64,000 bases of DNA from Pythium myriotylum (taxonomy: Eukaryota; Oomycota; Peronosporomycetes; Pythiales; Pythiaceae), in NCBI GenBank assembly GCA_023091665.1, contig JALJCQ010000014.1, forward strand, positions 62,001 through 126,000, written 5' to 3'. The notes under the pieces are model-generated. The model had not been told where the DNA came from, ran no database searches, and saw nothing but the letters and a program-made list of their open reading frames with translations. The position numbers were made by a program, and so were the translations under genes. Of this stretch, positions 30,933 through 42,050 are shown piece after piece. Position 1 is the first letter of the stretch. Each line of letters begins with the position of its first letter.

Positions 30933-32406
30933 ATGGCCGAGGACGTCCCACTGGAAGCGTTGCTTCTGGACGAGCTGGACAGCGCCGCCGACGCGTCTGC
31001 GCTGCAGATCTCGACGCCACTGGGCGATGCGGACTTTTTGCTGGCCGATTTGCTGCTCGCGGACTCGCCGACCGCCCAGTTTTCGATGTTTTTCGCGTCC
31101 GACGAGCACGACGGCGATCTCTCCAGCGAGCCCTCGGAGATGCCGAGTACGATGACGGAGAGCTCTGGTGCTCCCAGTAAGAAAGAGAAGAAGCGACGCA
31201 AGAGACCGGCAGCGTACAACTCGAACAAGGCACGCAACGAGCGGCGTCACGAGATCGCGTACCTGCGACGCAAGGTCGCTGACATGGAGGCCGAGCTCGC
31301 ACGTGTGAGAGACGGTAACGCGACGGCGCTGGTGGTGTCTACAAGCAGCCAACAAGCCGTCGGTGGCCCTACGGTCCAAGTGCCGCCCGGGGTCTGGGAG
31401 CAGATCGCGAGACGCCAGGAAGCCGAGCGACGCCGGGCCGAGACAGAGAACGCCAAGCTGCGGATCGCGCTGGAGACGCAGCTCAAAATCGCCAAGAGCC
31501 TCGAGGTGGTGCTGAATAAACGCTCCATCACTCGTAGCTTTGAGGATTGCGGGCTCGCGATCGTGGCAAACCGCGTCATCACCAACACGATCGATGAGGG
31601 CGATAAGGCAATACTCCAAGCGCTGCTGCAGCATGTCGAGTCGATCTACTCGGAAGCGGATCAACTGGTTGACGGCAGTGGAGTCGAGCCTGGTGTCCGC
31701 ACAGCCAACAGCGGATCTCTCGTGGAGGTCTTTGCGACCGACCTCATGCCGTTCGCACTCGACGCAGCAAGCAAGGCAGCGTGGGAGTACTTTTCCTACA
31801 AGAAGAACCAATTACCGGTACCGTCGCGACTCTATTACGAGCGCCACAACGTGGTTCGTGTTTGTTCTTGGTTGCTCAGGGTGTGGTATCCACTCATACT
31901 TTCTTTATTGCCTGCAGGAGAGCACTTCTATCGAAGATACGGTCCTTGAGAGCAGCGGTATGGAACGCATTGCGAACGGCATGACCGCGGTTGTCAAGCT
32001 CAAGCAGGTCCTGCGGAGATATATTGAGCAAGATCGCGTCGTTATTGCGTGGAGTGCGCTATCCCAGCCTGTCGAATTTGCAGGTCTACCATTCTCGGGG
32101 TACGAATTGCGTGAGTGGGGTTGCATGGTGTTGCGGCCAGGAAACGCCATTGAACAGCTCGAGGTAGACGCTTCCTCGCCGCTTACGGTGCTGCGGTCTT
32201 GTTATTTCATCACACCCGAGTTCAAGGGAGATGAAGCCACTAGCAGAGAGGCTAGTTACGACATTGGTCGGCTCACGGAGTGCGTGCTTGGATTTACGGC
32301 TGCCCGAATGTCTTCATGGCGACAACGGATTGAAAATATTCTACTAGATGAGCAACTCGCAGCGTCACGACCGGCTACTTCTACAAATGCCAACCTACTG
32401 CATTAA
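30933..32406 (+). CDS. bZIP-like transcription factor with START-like C-terminus
   Basis: The exons are 30933-31853 and 31918-32406; the 64 bp intron (GTTCGT...CAG) is in phase 0. The predicted protein has 469 residues. It has an acidic N-terminus (residues 1-70, STPLGDADFLLADLLLAD), a basic region at about 86-110 (RPAAYNSNKARNERRHE) and a short zipper at about 111-126. A second charged helix (RRQEAERRRAETENAKLR) follows, then the START-like region. It is the closest relative of the gene at 15604-17054; the intron position and the sequence around it match. Its stop overlaps the end of the convergent MATE gene by 12 bp. Confidence 0.78.
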
Positions 32407-33892
32407 TACGTAGACGTTCCCTGCCGTATTCTCTGCCTTGAGATCTTCTGTTGGCGCTTGCGAACGCTGCACCGCAAGCTTTGCCTCCAGATTCCAGTCG
32501 GTTCCGAAAAATGCATGATAGAATGCCACGGATGAAGACACGAGATAGCCTGTGACAAGGCCTCCCCAGATTCCCAGTAAAGTTTTGTGCCCCTGCTTCA
32601 AGCCGAAGAAGTATGCACTTGGCACCCCGACGCCCCATGCACCGACGAGAAACGCTATCATGATTGGCGTCGTCCGTGTTTGTGCCTCAAGAACGAGCTG
32701 CATACACAGCGTTTGTCAGTATCAAGGTTTTGCGTAAGATGGAGACAACGAAACGTTCACATGCGTATGAGAAGAAGGCTAGAAACGCGTACCCACATGC
32801 AGCAAGCGACACGATGTGCTTGAAACCGTCGACCACAGCGTCCTCATTTGAAAATATGCGACCGATCAGCGATCGAAAAACCAGCAGCACTGTGGACGAG
32901 CTCACTTGGATGACTGCAATGCATTTTGCGGAGACGATTGCAACTGCACGTGCTCGCAAAGCTTGGTTCGCGCCGAGATGCTTGCCGATTTGTGCAACAG
33001 CGGCGTCGTTGAGCCCGTAAATGGGACTCGAGGTAAAGAAGATCAGTTCCATCATGGACATGTGCGTACCGAGCTGGACCTCCCCAATCGTGGCGGCGAA
33101 TATTGCCATCACCTGAAGCTGCGAGTTTTCGAAGAAGTTGCCGAGCACGAGAGGTGTCCCCACCGACAGCAGCTGTCTCAACGCCTGCATATTGAGGCCT
33201 TTGAAGTCCCAAGACCAGGAGCACGGTGGGGAAGGATCGCGAATACGATGCATGTAGACGAAGTATCCAATGAGGCGAAACCACTGGATGAAAATGGTGC
33301 CAAGCGCACAGCCGATAAATCCAAGAGCTGGTAGTCCAAAGAGCCCGTGGGTCAAGCCAGCGGCCAGAAACGCGTTGCCCACGACAGCCACACAGCTGAA
33401 TGTTGCCGCAGGAAGGACTGTCTGCTGAGCCTGGTAGAACATTGACAGCGCTTGGAACATAGTACGTGGCCAGAGCCCGAGGATCCAAAGCCGTGCGTAC
33501 TCGCGAGCGAGTCCAGCGACGTGTTCTTGGACCCCAACAACGAGTAGCAGATCCCCAATATTCCACCAGAGAATCATCATCGGTAGGCACAAGGCGGAGA
33601 GAACACACACAGTCAGCAGGCCGTACTGGCTCACGAGAGGATAATTTCGTGCACCGAAAGCCTGCGAGCAGAGCGAGTTTGTGGCAACGACGAAGCCATG
33701 GAGGAGCACCAACGTCGAAAAATCCATCGACATTTGCGAGTAAGCGACGGCTGCGAGTTCATCGACACCTAAGTGACCCACGACGCTTAGCTGCGTTAGT
33801 GACAACGCAAAGAAGCAGTAGGTGGACAATGTCGTGGGCAACGCCTGCGCAGCAAGCGAACGGAAGAGCTCGATCTGTGATGGGAATTCCAT
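32395..33892 (-). CDS. MATE-family efflux transporter
   Basis: The best two-exon model is 33892-32750 and 32697-32395, giving 481 residues with the usual twelve helices in two halves. The first half carries QLSVVGHLGVDELAAVAYS and the second GTPLVLGNFFENSQLQVMAIF with SSPIYGLNDAAVAQIGKHLGA. MATE proteins export organic cations or metabolites against H+ or Na+. The 52 bp intron has an acceptor with a CTGAC branch-like site, but the donor is weak (GTTGTC). A better-looking donor (GTACGC, about 32792) gives the wrong phase. Without splicing the protein would stop early at about 400 residues and lack the last helices. Confidence 0.85.
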
Positions 33893-34012
33893 TGGCACGT
33901 GGTCACTCGAAACTGGAGGCGCGTGACGAGTCGGCTAACGAACGAACAGTCACAGTTCCCTCCCTAGGATTTAAATACTGTACATTCAGAAGGTCTCACT
34001 CGGCTGGAGCTT

Positions 34013-35310
34013 CTACTTTGCGTTGAGTTGGTCCACCACAAGGTTATTCTCGATTCGCTGGAGCCATGTGGTCACGAGCGCGGCAGTGCTGCTCAGCATG
34101 AACTCGGTCAGTTCAGTCGAGAGCCCGGAGCGATCGTCCTCGTCTTTAAACTCGGGAGTGAGAAAGAAGCAGCACTTGACGCGCGTGTCCTCGTCGCTGA
34201 GCCGCTCGACGACGAAGCAGCCACGCTCTCGGAAAAAGTAACCGCACACCGATCGATTGTCGTACTCAACAGTCTGCTCGACGGCGCAGAACGCTACGAC
34301 GACACGGTCGGGCTCGACAAACTGCCGGATCACTTGCTTCATCTTGAAAATCCCTTTTGTTTCGCCGACGTCAAGTTCCATACCGCTCTTCTCGACGATT
34401 GTATCCTTTGGGAGACCGGTCTGCAAGTGTGAGGGCAAGGTTAGAGACGTGTTTGCCACGGTGTCTGCCATGATCGGGTGAAACCTACCACGGGTAAGCG
34501 CTCGTAATGGATGCGGAAAGGGAGTTTGTTCTTGTCGTGCGAAAAGTACTGCCACGCAGCTTTTGCCGCGGCATCCAGCGGGAACGGCAGCACGTCACTG
34601 GAGAAGATCTCGATAACAGCTCCTTTATTGCTGCGGATAACCGGCTCTTGCTTCTCCCCTCCGATGACGATCCCATCGAAATGGTTCCTAGAGTCAGCGT
34701 ACATGAGTTCCACCTGCCGCAGCAGCTCGGCAAAGATCTCGGCGTCCGCGGCGTCGCTGTTGCTCGAGGCCATGTACTGGAGCTTGTCCAAACCACACGC
34801 CGCGAAACCCTCTTTCATGGACCGCTTGTGAATCAGCCGTTCCAGCGCCTGCGCGACCTTGACTTGGTTCTGCAAAACCTTCTTGAGCCGCTCGTTCTCT
34901 TGCTCGACACGACGTCGCTCATTCAGCTGCCGCTCGGCGATCTTCTCCCACAGCGCGATCGCCGGCGTCGGCTCTCTGGAACTAGAATTACTACTACTCG
35001 TGCCACTTCGCGTGGTCTCACGATTTTCTCGTAACGCGACCAGCGTCGTGCGCTCGTCCTGGAGCCGTTTGAGCTGCTGTTCCATCTCCGCGACCGTACG
35101 CCGAAGGTAGATCAGGTCGTGGCGCCGCTGGTTGCGCGCGCGATTCGGGTTTCGACGCGGCGGCTTGGTGCCTCGTCGCACGTTGCGCGTCACGGTCTCC
35201 GATATCGACGGCTTGTCCTGCACGTCGAGCGACGCCGCGTCCAGCAGCTCCAGGAGACTCGCGTCTGCGTCGTAGCTCTCGAGCAGCCCAAGCGCATCGT
35301 CCTGCGCCAT
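34013..35310 (-). CDS. bZIP-like transcription factor with START-like C-terminus
   Basis: The exons are 35310-34489 and 34420-34013; the 68 bp intron (GTAGGT...CAG) is in phase 0. The predicted protein has 409 residues. It has a short acidic start (MAQDDALGLLESYDADASLLELL), a basic region RRNPNRARNQRRHD at about 53-66, then YLRRTVAEMEQQLKRL as zipper. A second helix with NERRRVEQENERLKK precedes the START-like part (VLPFPLDAAAKAAWQYF, DTIVEKSGMEL, FFLTPEFKD). It lacks the extra intron of the genes at 26099 and 36455. It is divergently transcribed from the gene at 36455 over a 1.1 kb spacer. Confidence 0.78.
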
Positions 35311-36454
35311 TGTTGTCGTGTCAACCCAATCGTGCCGTCCTCGAGTTCGAGAAGGAATGGCATTTGCGTGGTCCACACGATCGGCTGGTCGGCGAGTCCT
35401 CGAGCACTGTGGCTGGTTGCTCTCCCTCCCTCGATCAGTTTCTCTGCCTCTCACTCGGGTCGCAGCTGATGAGTCATCGCATTGAAAGCTGCATGGACGA
35501 GTGGAGAGTTGTCTGGAGGGACCGCGACGTCTTGAAGGAAGAATGTTACGCTCCCTCTCCAAAATGTATTGATGGGTGTTAATAGATAGTTGCCTTCGAT
35601 GTCCTTCTCCCACCTCGTGTATCCCTCGCGAAATCGTCCTTTTGGAGGCGATCATACTCGATCGTGCCTCGCTGACGCCTCTTGCATTGTAGACAATCGT
35701 CTCCAGTACGAAGAGCCTTCTTGCACATTCTAACGACGTACGAACATCCATACAATCTGAGAAACAGTTTCAGAAGTTGCGCGTGCTGTGAAAGCGGACG
35801 TTGTCGACTACAATTGCTGTGTTCAATACAAAACTCGCATTAATTGCGCTCATCGTGATCCGCTCTACACGCCCTCAAATCTTCGTCCTCGCATCATTGT
35901 CGACATTTTCATTCTTCTTCTCATTTTGTGTGCCTGCATCGCGAAGAATTCACAGTATCACAACGAGGTCTTTTGATCCCCAAAACACACGATCATCAGC
36001 GTGTTGTTATCTACCGCTCCCTCTGTACAATATCACCATCCATAGCTTCCTTCACGACGGCACCTCGTCGCAAATCTACCCGGTATTACCTCGCACTGAC
36101 TCCTTACCCTTGTGCGCATCGCTCCAAGATCAGACTCTAGACTTGGACCCACGCACTCTACCGACTCCCCCACGATGCCGAGACCCTCGTCTCTCGAGCA
36201 TATCAATCGCCGACCCACACACACACATACACCATGCTGTCTGCTCCATGTCATCGAAGAAAGACAGTCATCGAACCTTCGAAAAAAAAACTCCCCACTT
36301 CACTACTTTAGTCTAGTCTAGCCTTCTATACTATCAAGAAGAGACAGCGTCCCCCGTAGCGAAAAAGATCATGTGGTCCACACCTCTTTACGCGAAGAGC
36401 TCCACAAGAACATGCAGCTCACCTCGCCTGGTCTCGCTGCCCAGAGGCGCCCCC
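35311..36454. other. Bidirectional promoter region between two bZIP/START genes
   Basis: This 1,144 bp spacer separates divergent bZIP/START starts. Short open frames show no motif. A CACACACACACATACACC tract lies near 36217-36234, and several AGACTAGAC/TAGTCTAG repeats lie near 36309-36320. It may be shared regulatory DNA. Confidence 0.5.
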
Positions 36455-38163
36455 ATGGAGCCCGACGCGCTGCTCTTCCTCGAGGACCTCGCGGCCGACG
36501 CGCCCGAGGCCTTCGACCACCACCACGACCTGCTCTCGCGCCCGCTCTCGCTCGCGGCCGTGCAGCAGGCCGAGCCCTGGCGCCTCGAGGACGACAGCGA
36601 GCTGCTCTCGACGCTGCTCGCGTCGCCGCCGCCGGCTTCCACGCCGGAACTGCCGCTCGCGGCCGAAAGCGACGCGCTCGAGCAGGCCGCCGCGCAGCTG
36701 CAGATCTCGCCGCACGCGTTTTTCCCGCCGAGCGACGACGAGACCACGTCCGAGGAGCGACCGGCGAGCGCGACGGTCGTCGTGGCGAGCGCAACGCCCA
36801 CAGCAGCATTGCCAGCATTGCCAGCGAACGGCACGCTCAAGGCCAAGCGCAAAAAGCCCAATCGCTCGCCCAATTACAACCCGAACCGCGCGCGCAATGC
36901 GCGGCGCCACGAGCTCATTTACTTGCGCGACAAAGTGGCCGAGATGGAGCAGGAGCTGCGGCGGCTCCAGGAGGCGACGACCACGACGACCACGACGACG
37001 GCGACGGCCGAGTCGATGCTGACGGTCGACGGCGAGCAGCCGCTCGTGGTGCCGGCGGTCGCGTCGCTCGTGCACCATCGACCCGGACAGACGGTGTGGG
37101 AGAAGATCGCGACGAGGCAGCTCAATGAACGGCGGCGAGCCGAGCGCGAGAACGAGCGGCTCAAGATCGTGCTCGAGACGCAGCTCAAGATCGCCAAGAG
37201 CCTCGAGCACTTGCTGCACAAGCGCACGACCATGCAGGTGCGAGTCGTCCTGCGAGCGTGGGTGCAGGGCACCGTCTTACTCGTGGATGTGGGTTGTGGT
37301 GGTAGGGCTTGGACGAATGCGGGCTGGCCAAGCAAAAGCGCGTGTTCGCCAACGAGCCCGAGCAATCGGACGCCGGCATCTTCGGCGAGCTGCTACGGCA
37401 AGTCCACGAGTGCTACTTGGACGCAGAGAGCCATTTCGAAGGCTTCGGCGTCGGCTCGCTCGAGGCGTCGTGCCGAGACGCGCGCATCCGCGACGGCGGC
37501 AGCGACAAGAACTTGCGGATGGAGATATTTGTGAACGAGCTGCTGCCATTCCCCGTCCACGCCGCTGGCAAGGCCGCGTGGCAGTACTTTTCCCACGACA
37601 AGAACCACTTGCCCTTCCGATTATACTACGAGCGAGTCAGCGAGGTGAGTTTTCTGCTCGTTGTGGAATACTATCGAAGGAACACGAACCTGAAGGTATC
37701 ATTTTATGCATAGAATATGGGTCTGCCGGAAGATACGATCGTCGAGAACAGCGGCCTCGAACTCCAGGTCAACAGCACCAAGGCCATCTTCAACCTCAAG
37801 CAGGTCATCCGAAGATACGTCGAGCCCGACCGCATCGTCGTCTCGTACAGCGCGGTCGCGCAGCCCGTCGAGTTCGCCAACAAGCCCGTGTGGGGCTGCG
37901 ACTTCCGCGAATGGGGCTGCATGGTTCTCAAGAAGCCTGTGAACCACGACGCCTCAAATTACTGCGTGCTCAAGACTTGCTACTTCATCACGCCCGAGTT
38001 CCACGGCAGCGCCGAGGACCAGGAACGTAACGAGATCATCGGCGAGCTGACTGAGTTCGTGCTGAGCAGCACGGCCTCAACGATGGCCGCGTGGCTACAA
38101 ATGATCGAGAACATTCTCGTAGTTGAGCAGGTCGGCGCAGCAGCTGCACCGGCCGACAGGTGA
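36455..38163 (+). CDS. bZIP-like transcription factor with START-like C-terminus (three exons, longest member)
   Basis: The exons are 36455-37237, 37306-37644 and 37714-38163, with introns of 68 and 69 bp in phase 0. The predicted protein has 523 residues. An in-frame ATG at 36371 is possible, but MEPDALL fits the acidic starts of the paralogues better. The first 130 residues are acidic and alanine-rich. The basic region is KRKKPNRSPNYNPNRARNARRHE (about 131-153), with a zipper to about 171, then a Thr run and the second helix (NERRRAERENERLK). The START-like part follows in exons 2 and 3. Codon use is strongly GC-biased compared with neighbours. Confidence 0.78.
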
Positions 38164-38465
38164 AGAATGAATATATGCCCTTATTATTATGCACAGCTCT
38201 ATCGAAGTACAGTATTATGGCGTCCATCGTGGCGTCCATCATGGGCCATGATGGATGCCACGGGATCTCCTCTGCAATGAATCAACTGTTGAGGAGGTCC
38301 CCTCGTATTCTGATATGGCTACATCTCCTTCTGCATCATCCCCGAATCCCTCGAGATCTGTGAATACGCTCAAGAGACCGTGACGTCAGTCTCTTCTTCG
38401 TTGAACTAGATGCCCAAGATCTGCTGGTTCCTGGGGCTCACTTCGTGAGCTGCGTCCAAGTGATC
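38164..38465. other. Intergenic region
   Basis: This 302 bp separates bZIP/START and SWEET 5. A short upstream frame from 38410 (ATG, 12 codons, stop) precedes the SWEET start in another frame. A GGCGTCCATCGTGGCGTCCATC direct repeat occurs at about 38219-38240. Confidence 0.45.
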
Positions 38466-39257
38466 ATGACGTTACTGGAGACCGTGAGCATTGTCGCGAC
38501 CGTCACGGTCATCGCGATGGAGCTTGGCCCAGCGCCGGCCGTGTTCGAGATCCTCAAGAATCGCTCGACAGGCGTGACGCCGTTCGTGCCGCTCGTGGCG
38601 CTGGGCACGAATGGCTGGATGTGGTCCATGTACGGGTACCTCGGCGGCAATATCTTCCCTGTGGCCATCAGCAACTTCATCGGCGCTGTGCTCTCGGCCA
38701 TCTACACGCTCATCTACTACCGCTTCACGCACGAGCGTGCGTACGCAAACAAGGTGCTCGGGTTCTTTGGGTCGATCGTCGCCGCTACGACGCTCTTCGC
38801 TATCGCTGGAGTCCATGGGTACACGGGCCAGACCCATGAGCAAGTGCAGAGCGTGCTGGGTCTCGCGGGCGTCACAACCGTGTTCATGTTCTTCGCGTCG
38901 CCGTTTGAGAACATCGCGCTCGTCTTCCGCCACCGTAACGCGATCTACATCCCGATCCTGCTCGTGGCCATCGGCGCCATCAACAGCGCCATGTGGTCGC
39001 TCTACAGCTACCTTGCGTCCGACTGGTTCATCTTCGTGCCCAACTTTGGCGCGCTGATGCTCGGCCTCGTCCAGATCACGCTCTACTTCGTGTTTCATCC
39101 GAGCAAAGTGCCCCAGGAATACCCAAGCGCTGAGTACGCATCAAAGAACCTTGAGGAATCACTTGAGGCCGCTCCCCTCCACCAAGGCGAAGCCCACTCT
39201 GTGGCGCCACTACAATCTCAAACCGAGCGCACGGCATACGGAGCAATCAACGCCTGA
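38466..39257 (+). CDS. SWEET sugar transporter 5, intron-less
   Basis: The predicted protein has 263 residues in one exon from the ATG at 38466. It has seven helices and two MtN3 repeats, with blocks WMWSMYGYLGGNIFPV, IYYRFTHERAY, SPFENIALVFRHRN and SDWFIFVPNFGALMLG. Unlike the four other SWEET genes of this window it has no intron at the Trp codon, and its N-terminus does not match theirs. It is therefore the most diverged member. Its tail is long and hydrophilic. Confidence 0.88.
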   Translation: MTLLETVSIVATVTVIAMELGPAPAVFEILKNRSTGVTPFVPLVALGTNGWMWSMYGYLGGNIFPVAISNFIGAVLSAIYTLIYYRFTHERAYANKVLGFFGSIVAATTLFAIAGVHGYTGQTHEQVQSVLGLAGVTTVFMFFASPFENIALVFRHRNAIYIPILLVAIGAINSAMWSLYSYLASDWFIFVPNFGALMLGLVQITLYFVFHPSKVPQEYPSAEYASKNLEESLEAAPLHQGEAHSVAPLQSQTERTAYGAINA

Positions 39258-42050
39258 GACCGTCTTAGGTCATTTGTTTGTCACTTAATGAGACCCACAA
39301 AGCAAACTTGTGTTATGTCCATCAAGAACTTGCAAATGCGAGTGAGTCACTCTCCTGATACTCTGAGTAGATTGTACCTGACGTCGTTTCGTGTGTTCCT
39401 TCGTGAATCCTCTTAGGTCTTCCTCAACATGCCGAAAGTATTGGGCTTCCTCGTTGGTTCTCTAACCTCGACGCACATTCGATGGCCGGTCACTACCTTT
39501 CTCCGCGATGCACACATTGGTGACACGCTAGAATTAAGTTCCCCACGACTTCTCCATCACTGCTGTGTCGTTCTCTTTGCCCAGGTGACACGGACCGTGA
39601 GGGTTAGTCTTCTTCAGCAGCGAAAAGATATTGGTGTGAGTGAATAGTCGTAGGCGGGGATTTCGTACATGGCAGCCAAGTGAGAATAACTCTTCACTCG
39701 TGTCTTGAGAGCCCCGAGACCTGAACCGGAGACACAGATGACGAGCTTGAAGATTAAACTCTGCGATTGTAGTTTGTATCACAGTCCTCTGTGCTCAACT
39801 TTGCATGCAGTTCAGATGTGAGACCGGGGTTCAATGTGAACATGCCCATTCCTACTGAGTTTCGAGCCTTCTGCGAACTCACGCGTTATGTTCAGCGCGG
39901 ACGTACAGACGTTTCGTTCATATGGGCACTTGGAAGAGCTTATCCGCATAACGTACATTGTTTGGAGAGCTATTCTGGTGACAGTATTATTCGAAATTGC
40001 CCTCAACAGCCCCAGTTCAAAAGACGACTCACCACGAAACACTCCTGCGTACCATCAGAGTCATCAAACCTCTAAAAAGGAAATTGATAACAGTTGAGGC
40101 TTGCTGCGGAAGCCTTACCGAGAGTCTGAACTCAACACCCTGATCCGAAAGGTGAGGTCACACTTGCCCAACGAGTCGTACGGAGGGTGCGAGACAGTTC
40201 TGAGGCTGCGCACCAGATTCCTAGTCTGCAGCCACCACATATGCACGTGATGAGCTCACCACTATGTGACAAGGGGGGGGGGGGGGGGGGGGCTGAAGGA
40301 TGATGCACTTCCTGACTGTTGTCACTGATAACGAGGTTTTGAGCGCACAAGGCTGACGAGATAGTTCATCTTCTGCAAGTATCGAGGATACATGCGTACT
40401 ATGGATATCTATGCGTCTGGTCATCACGTCGGAATCTGTGTCACAGCCAGGCAACGCGGTGTTATAATACTTCACACTCATGAAGTCGGAGAGTAGAGAG
40501 AGATCCATTCCACGGAACTTGCGATATTGGACTGTCCCAGGAATGCGCACGCACCACAGCAAACCAGCGATTGCTGCACGTTTCTTCTTCGTACTGTTGC
40601 GAGAAAATCACGCAACCGCTTCAATAACTCGCGACACGAAACATGCACAAGGCACTTGAAACCAGATGTTCGATATTTTAGAAACCTGAATGACGTCGCC
40701 ATGGAGAGCTGCAAAGCGAGACTTGTGCGGAAACTGTGGATTGTCCATTGAAAACACGCTTGCGCCACTTCTGCCACCCACGAAATGCGGAGCTGTGGAT
40801 CCAAACCCGAAACTAGACCGCCCAATCCAAATTCAAAGCTTGGGTTCACATCTGATAGGTCCACGTGGACACTTCGTAGTAGTCAGTTCGTGAACCGGCT
40901 ACTCAACCCCCCAACGACCACTGTGTGGTGAATGAGGACCCACCCGTGATAGCATCATTGTTGAAGTTGGCAACATTGTACCTCTCTACTACCACGGTCC
41001 AACGTCCGTTGGAGGTTTTCCTTCATGGTAAACGAAGATCGTCGAGCCAAGTGCGCCCACCAATGTGCCTAGAGACATGTCGGGCCTGTGGAGCAGTCGA
41101 ATGCGTTGGTTTCGTGGTGATATCCATGATGGATAGGGCATCTAGTATCCCGGTTGCGTACCCAGAGGATGGCGATCAACAGTACTGTATCGGACGATCT
41201 GTTTTGTGTCTTCTCAGCAAATCTCACGGTGAGCCCTCCGTTGCATCCACCACTCATCGCGGAGTGTGTTTGTCGTCGCGTCGTATAAGTTCTCGCATCC
41301 CCACGTCTTCTCGCCCCCTTCAACATCCTCCGATGTTTGCGGTACCTCGTGAACCACAATCCCCACCGGGTCTTTTTCGGCGAGTCGACAGTCTCTGGGC
41401 GAGAGGACACAATCATTCTATGTTAAACATAGTTTAGCGAAGCGTCCCGGGAAGAATTGGATGTGTATTTGATATCCTTGTGGCTCCAGACACAATCAAG
41501 GATTCCAGTCCAAGAAAATCTGCATTGTCGCAACGAGTCTTCAATCAATGATTACAATTTACTCGCAGGGCACCTGCATGCGTGGATGGCGCCATGCTGG
41601 TCAACAACCCGAACGATTCATTCGTCAGAGTCGTACCACCAAAGACCATGGTCGGATGAGTGTGGATAGCCCGATCGGGTCGACGCTGAGCCGTTCAACC
41701 TGAGAGGGACTTGGTTCTGGTCCTATATTGCGTGCTTCGATCAACGACCAGCGACGTGGCGAACTAGATCGCCACACTTGGTCGTGGGTATAGACAGGAG
41801 CGGAGCGAAGCGTGCGACCACAAAAGAACGCAGCAACAAGGAATTGCGAGACGGATTGTTGTCCAACTAATACGGTACGAGCAGTCACGTCGTGGTCAAT
41901 ACCCGGCCACGCCACTCATGTGGCTGCCGAGGGGAGACTGGGGTGACCACGAGGCGCACAGAGCCGTGACAGTCGCTCGTGGTCGCCCGGCAGCTGGCCG
42001 TCGACGCGGGGTGAGGTTCCGCTGTCAGTTGATAATCGTCACGACTCGGC
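39258..42050. other. Long gene-empty region
   Basis: I see no supportable gene in 2.8 kb. Open frames are short and lack motifs or composition typical of the coding regions here. It contains a run of 20 G at 40273-40292. It separates the SWEET/bZIP part from the FYVE/START cluster. Confidence 0.55.
40273..40292. repeat. Homopolymer of 20 G
   Basis: An uninterrupted G20 lies in the gene-empty region. Such tracts form G-quadruplexes readily and are hard to sequence, so the length is uncertain. Confidence 0.85.

Noticed and set aside
36217..36234. CACACACACACATACACC tract as telomeric or CRISPR-like repeat
   Set aside because: It is a simple dinucleotide tract in a promoter spacer, with no regular spacers.
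36373..37219. Long alternative frames over the bZIP/START gene at 36455 (251 and 266 codons)
   Set aside because: They are a by-product of GC-rich codons; only the chosen frame carries the basic region, zipper and START-like blocks.
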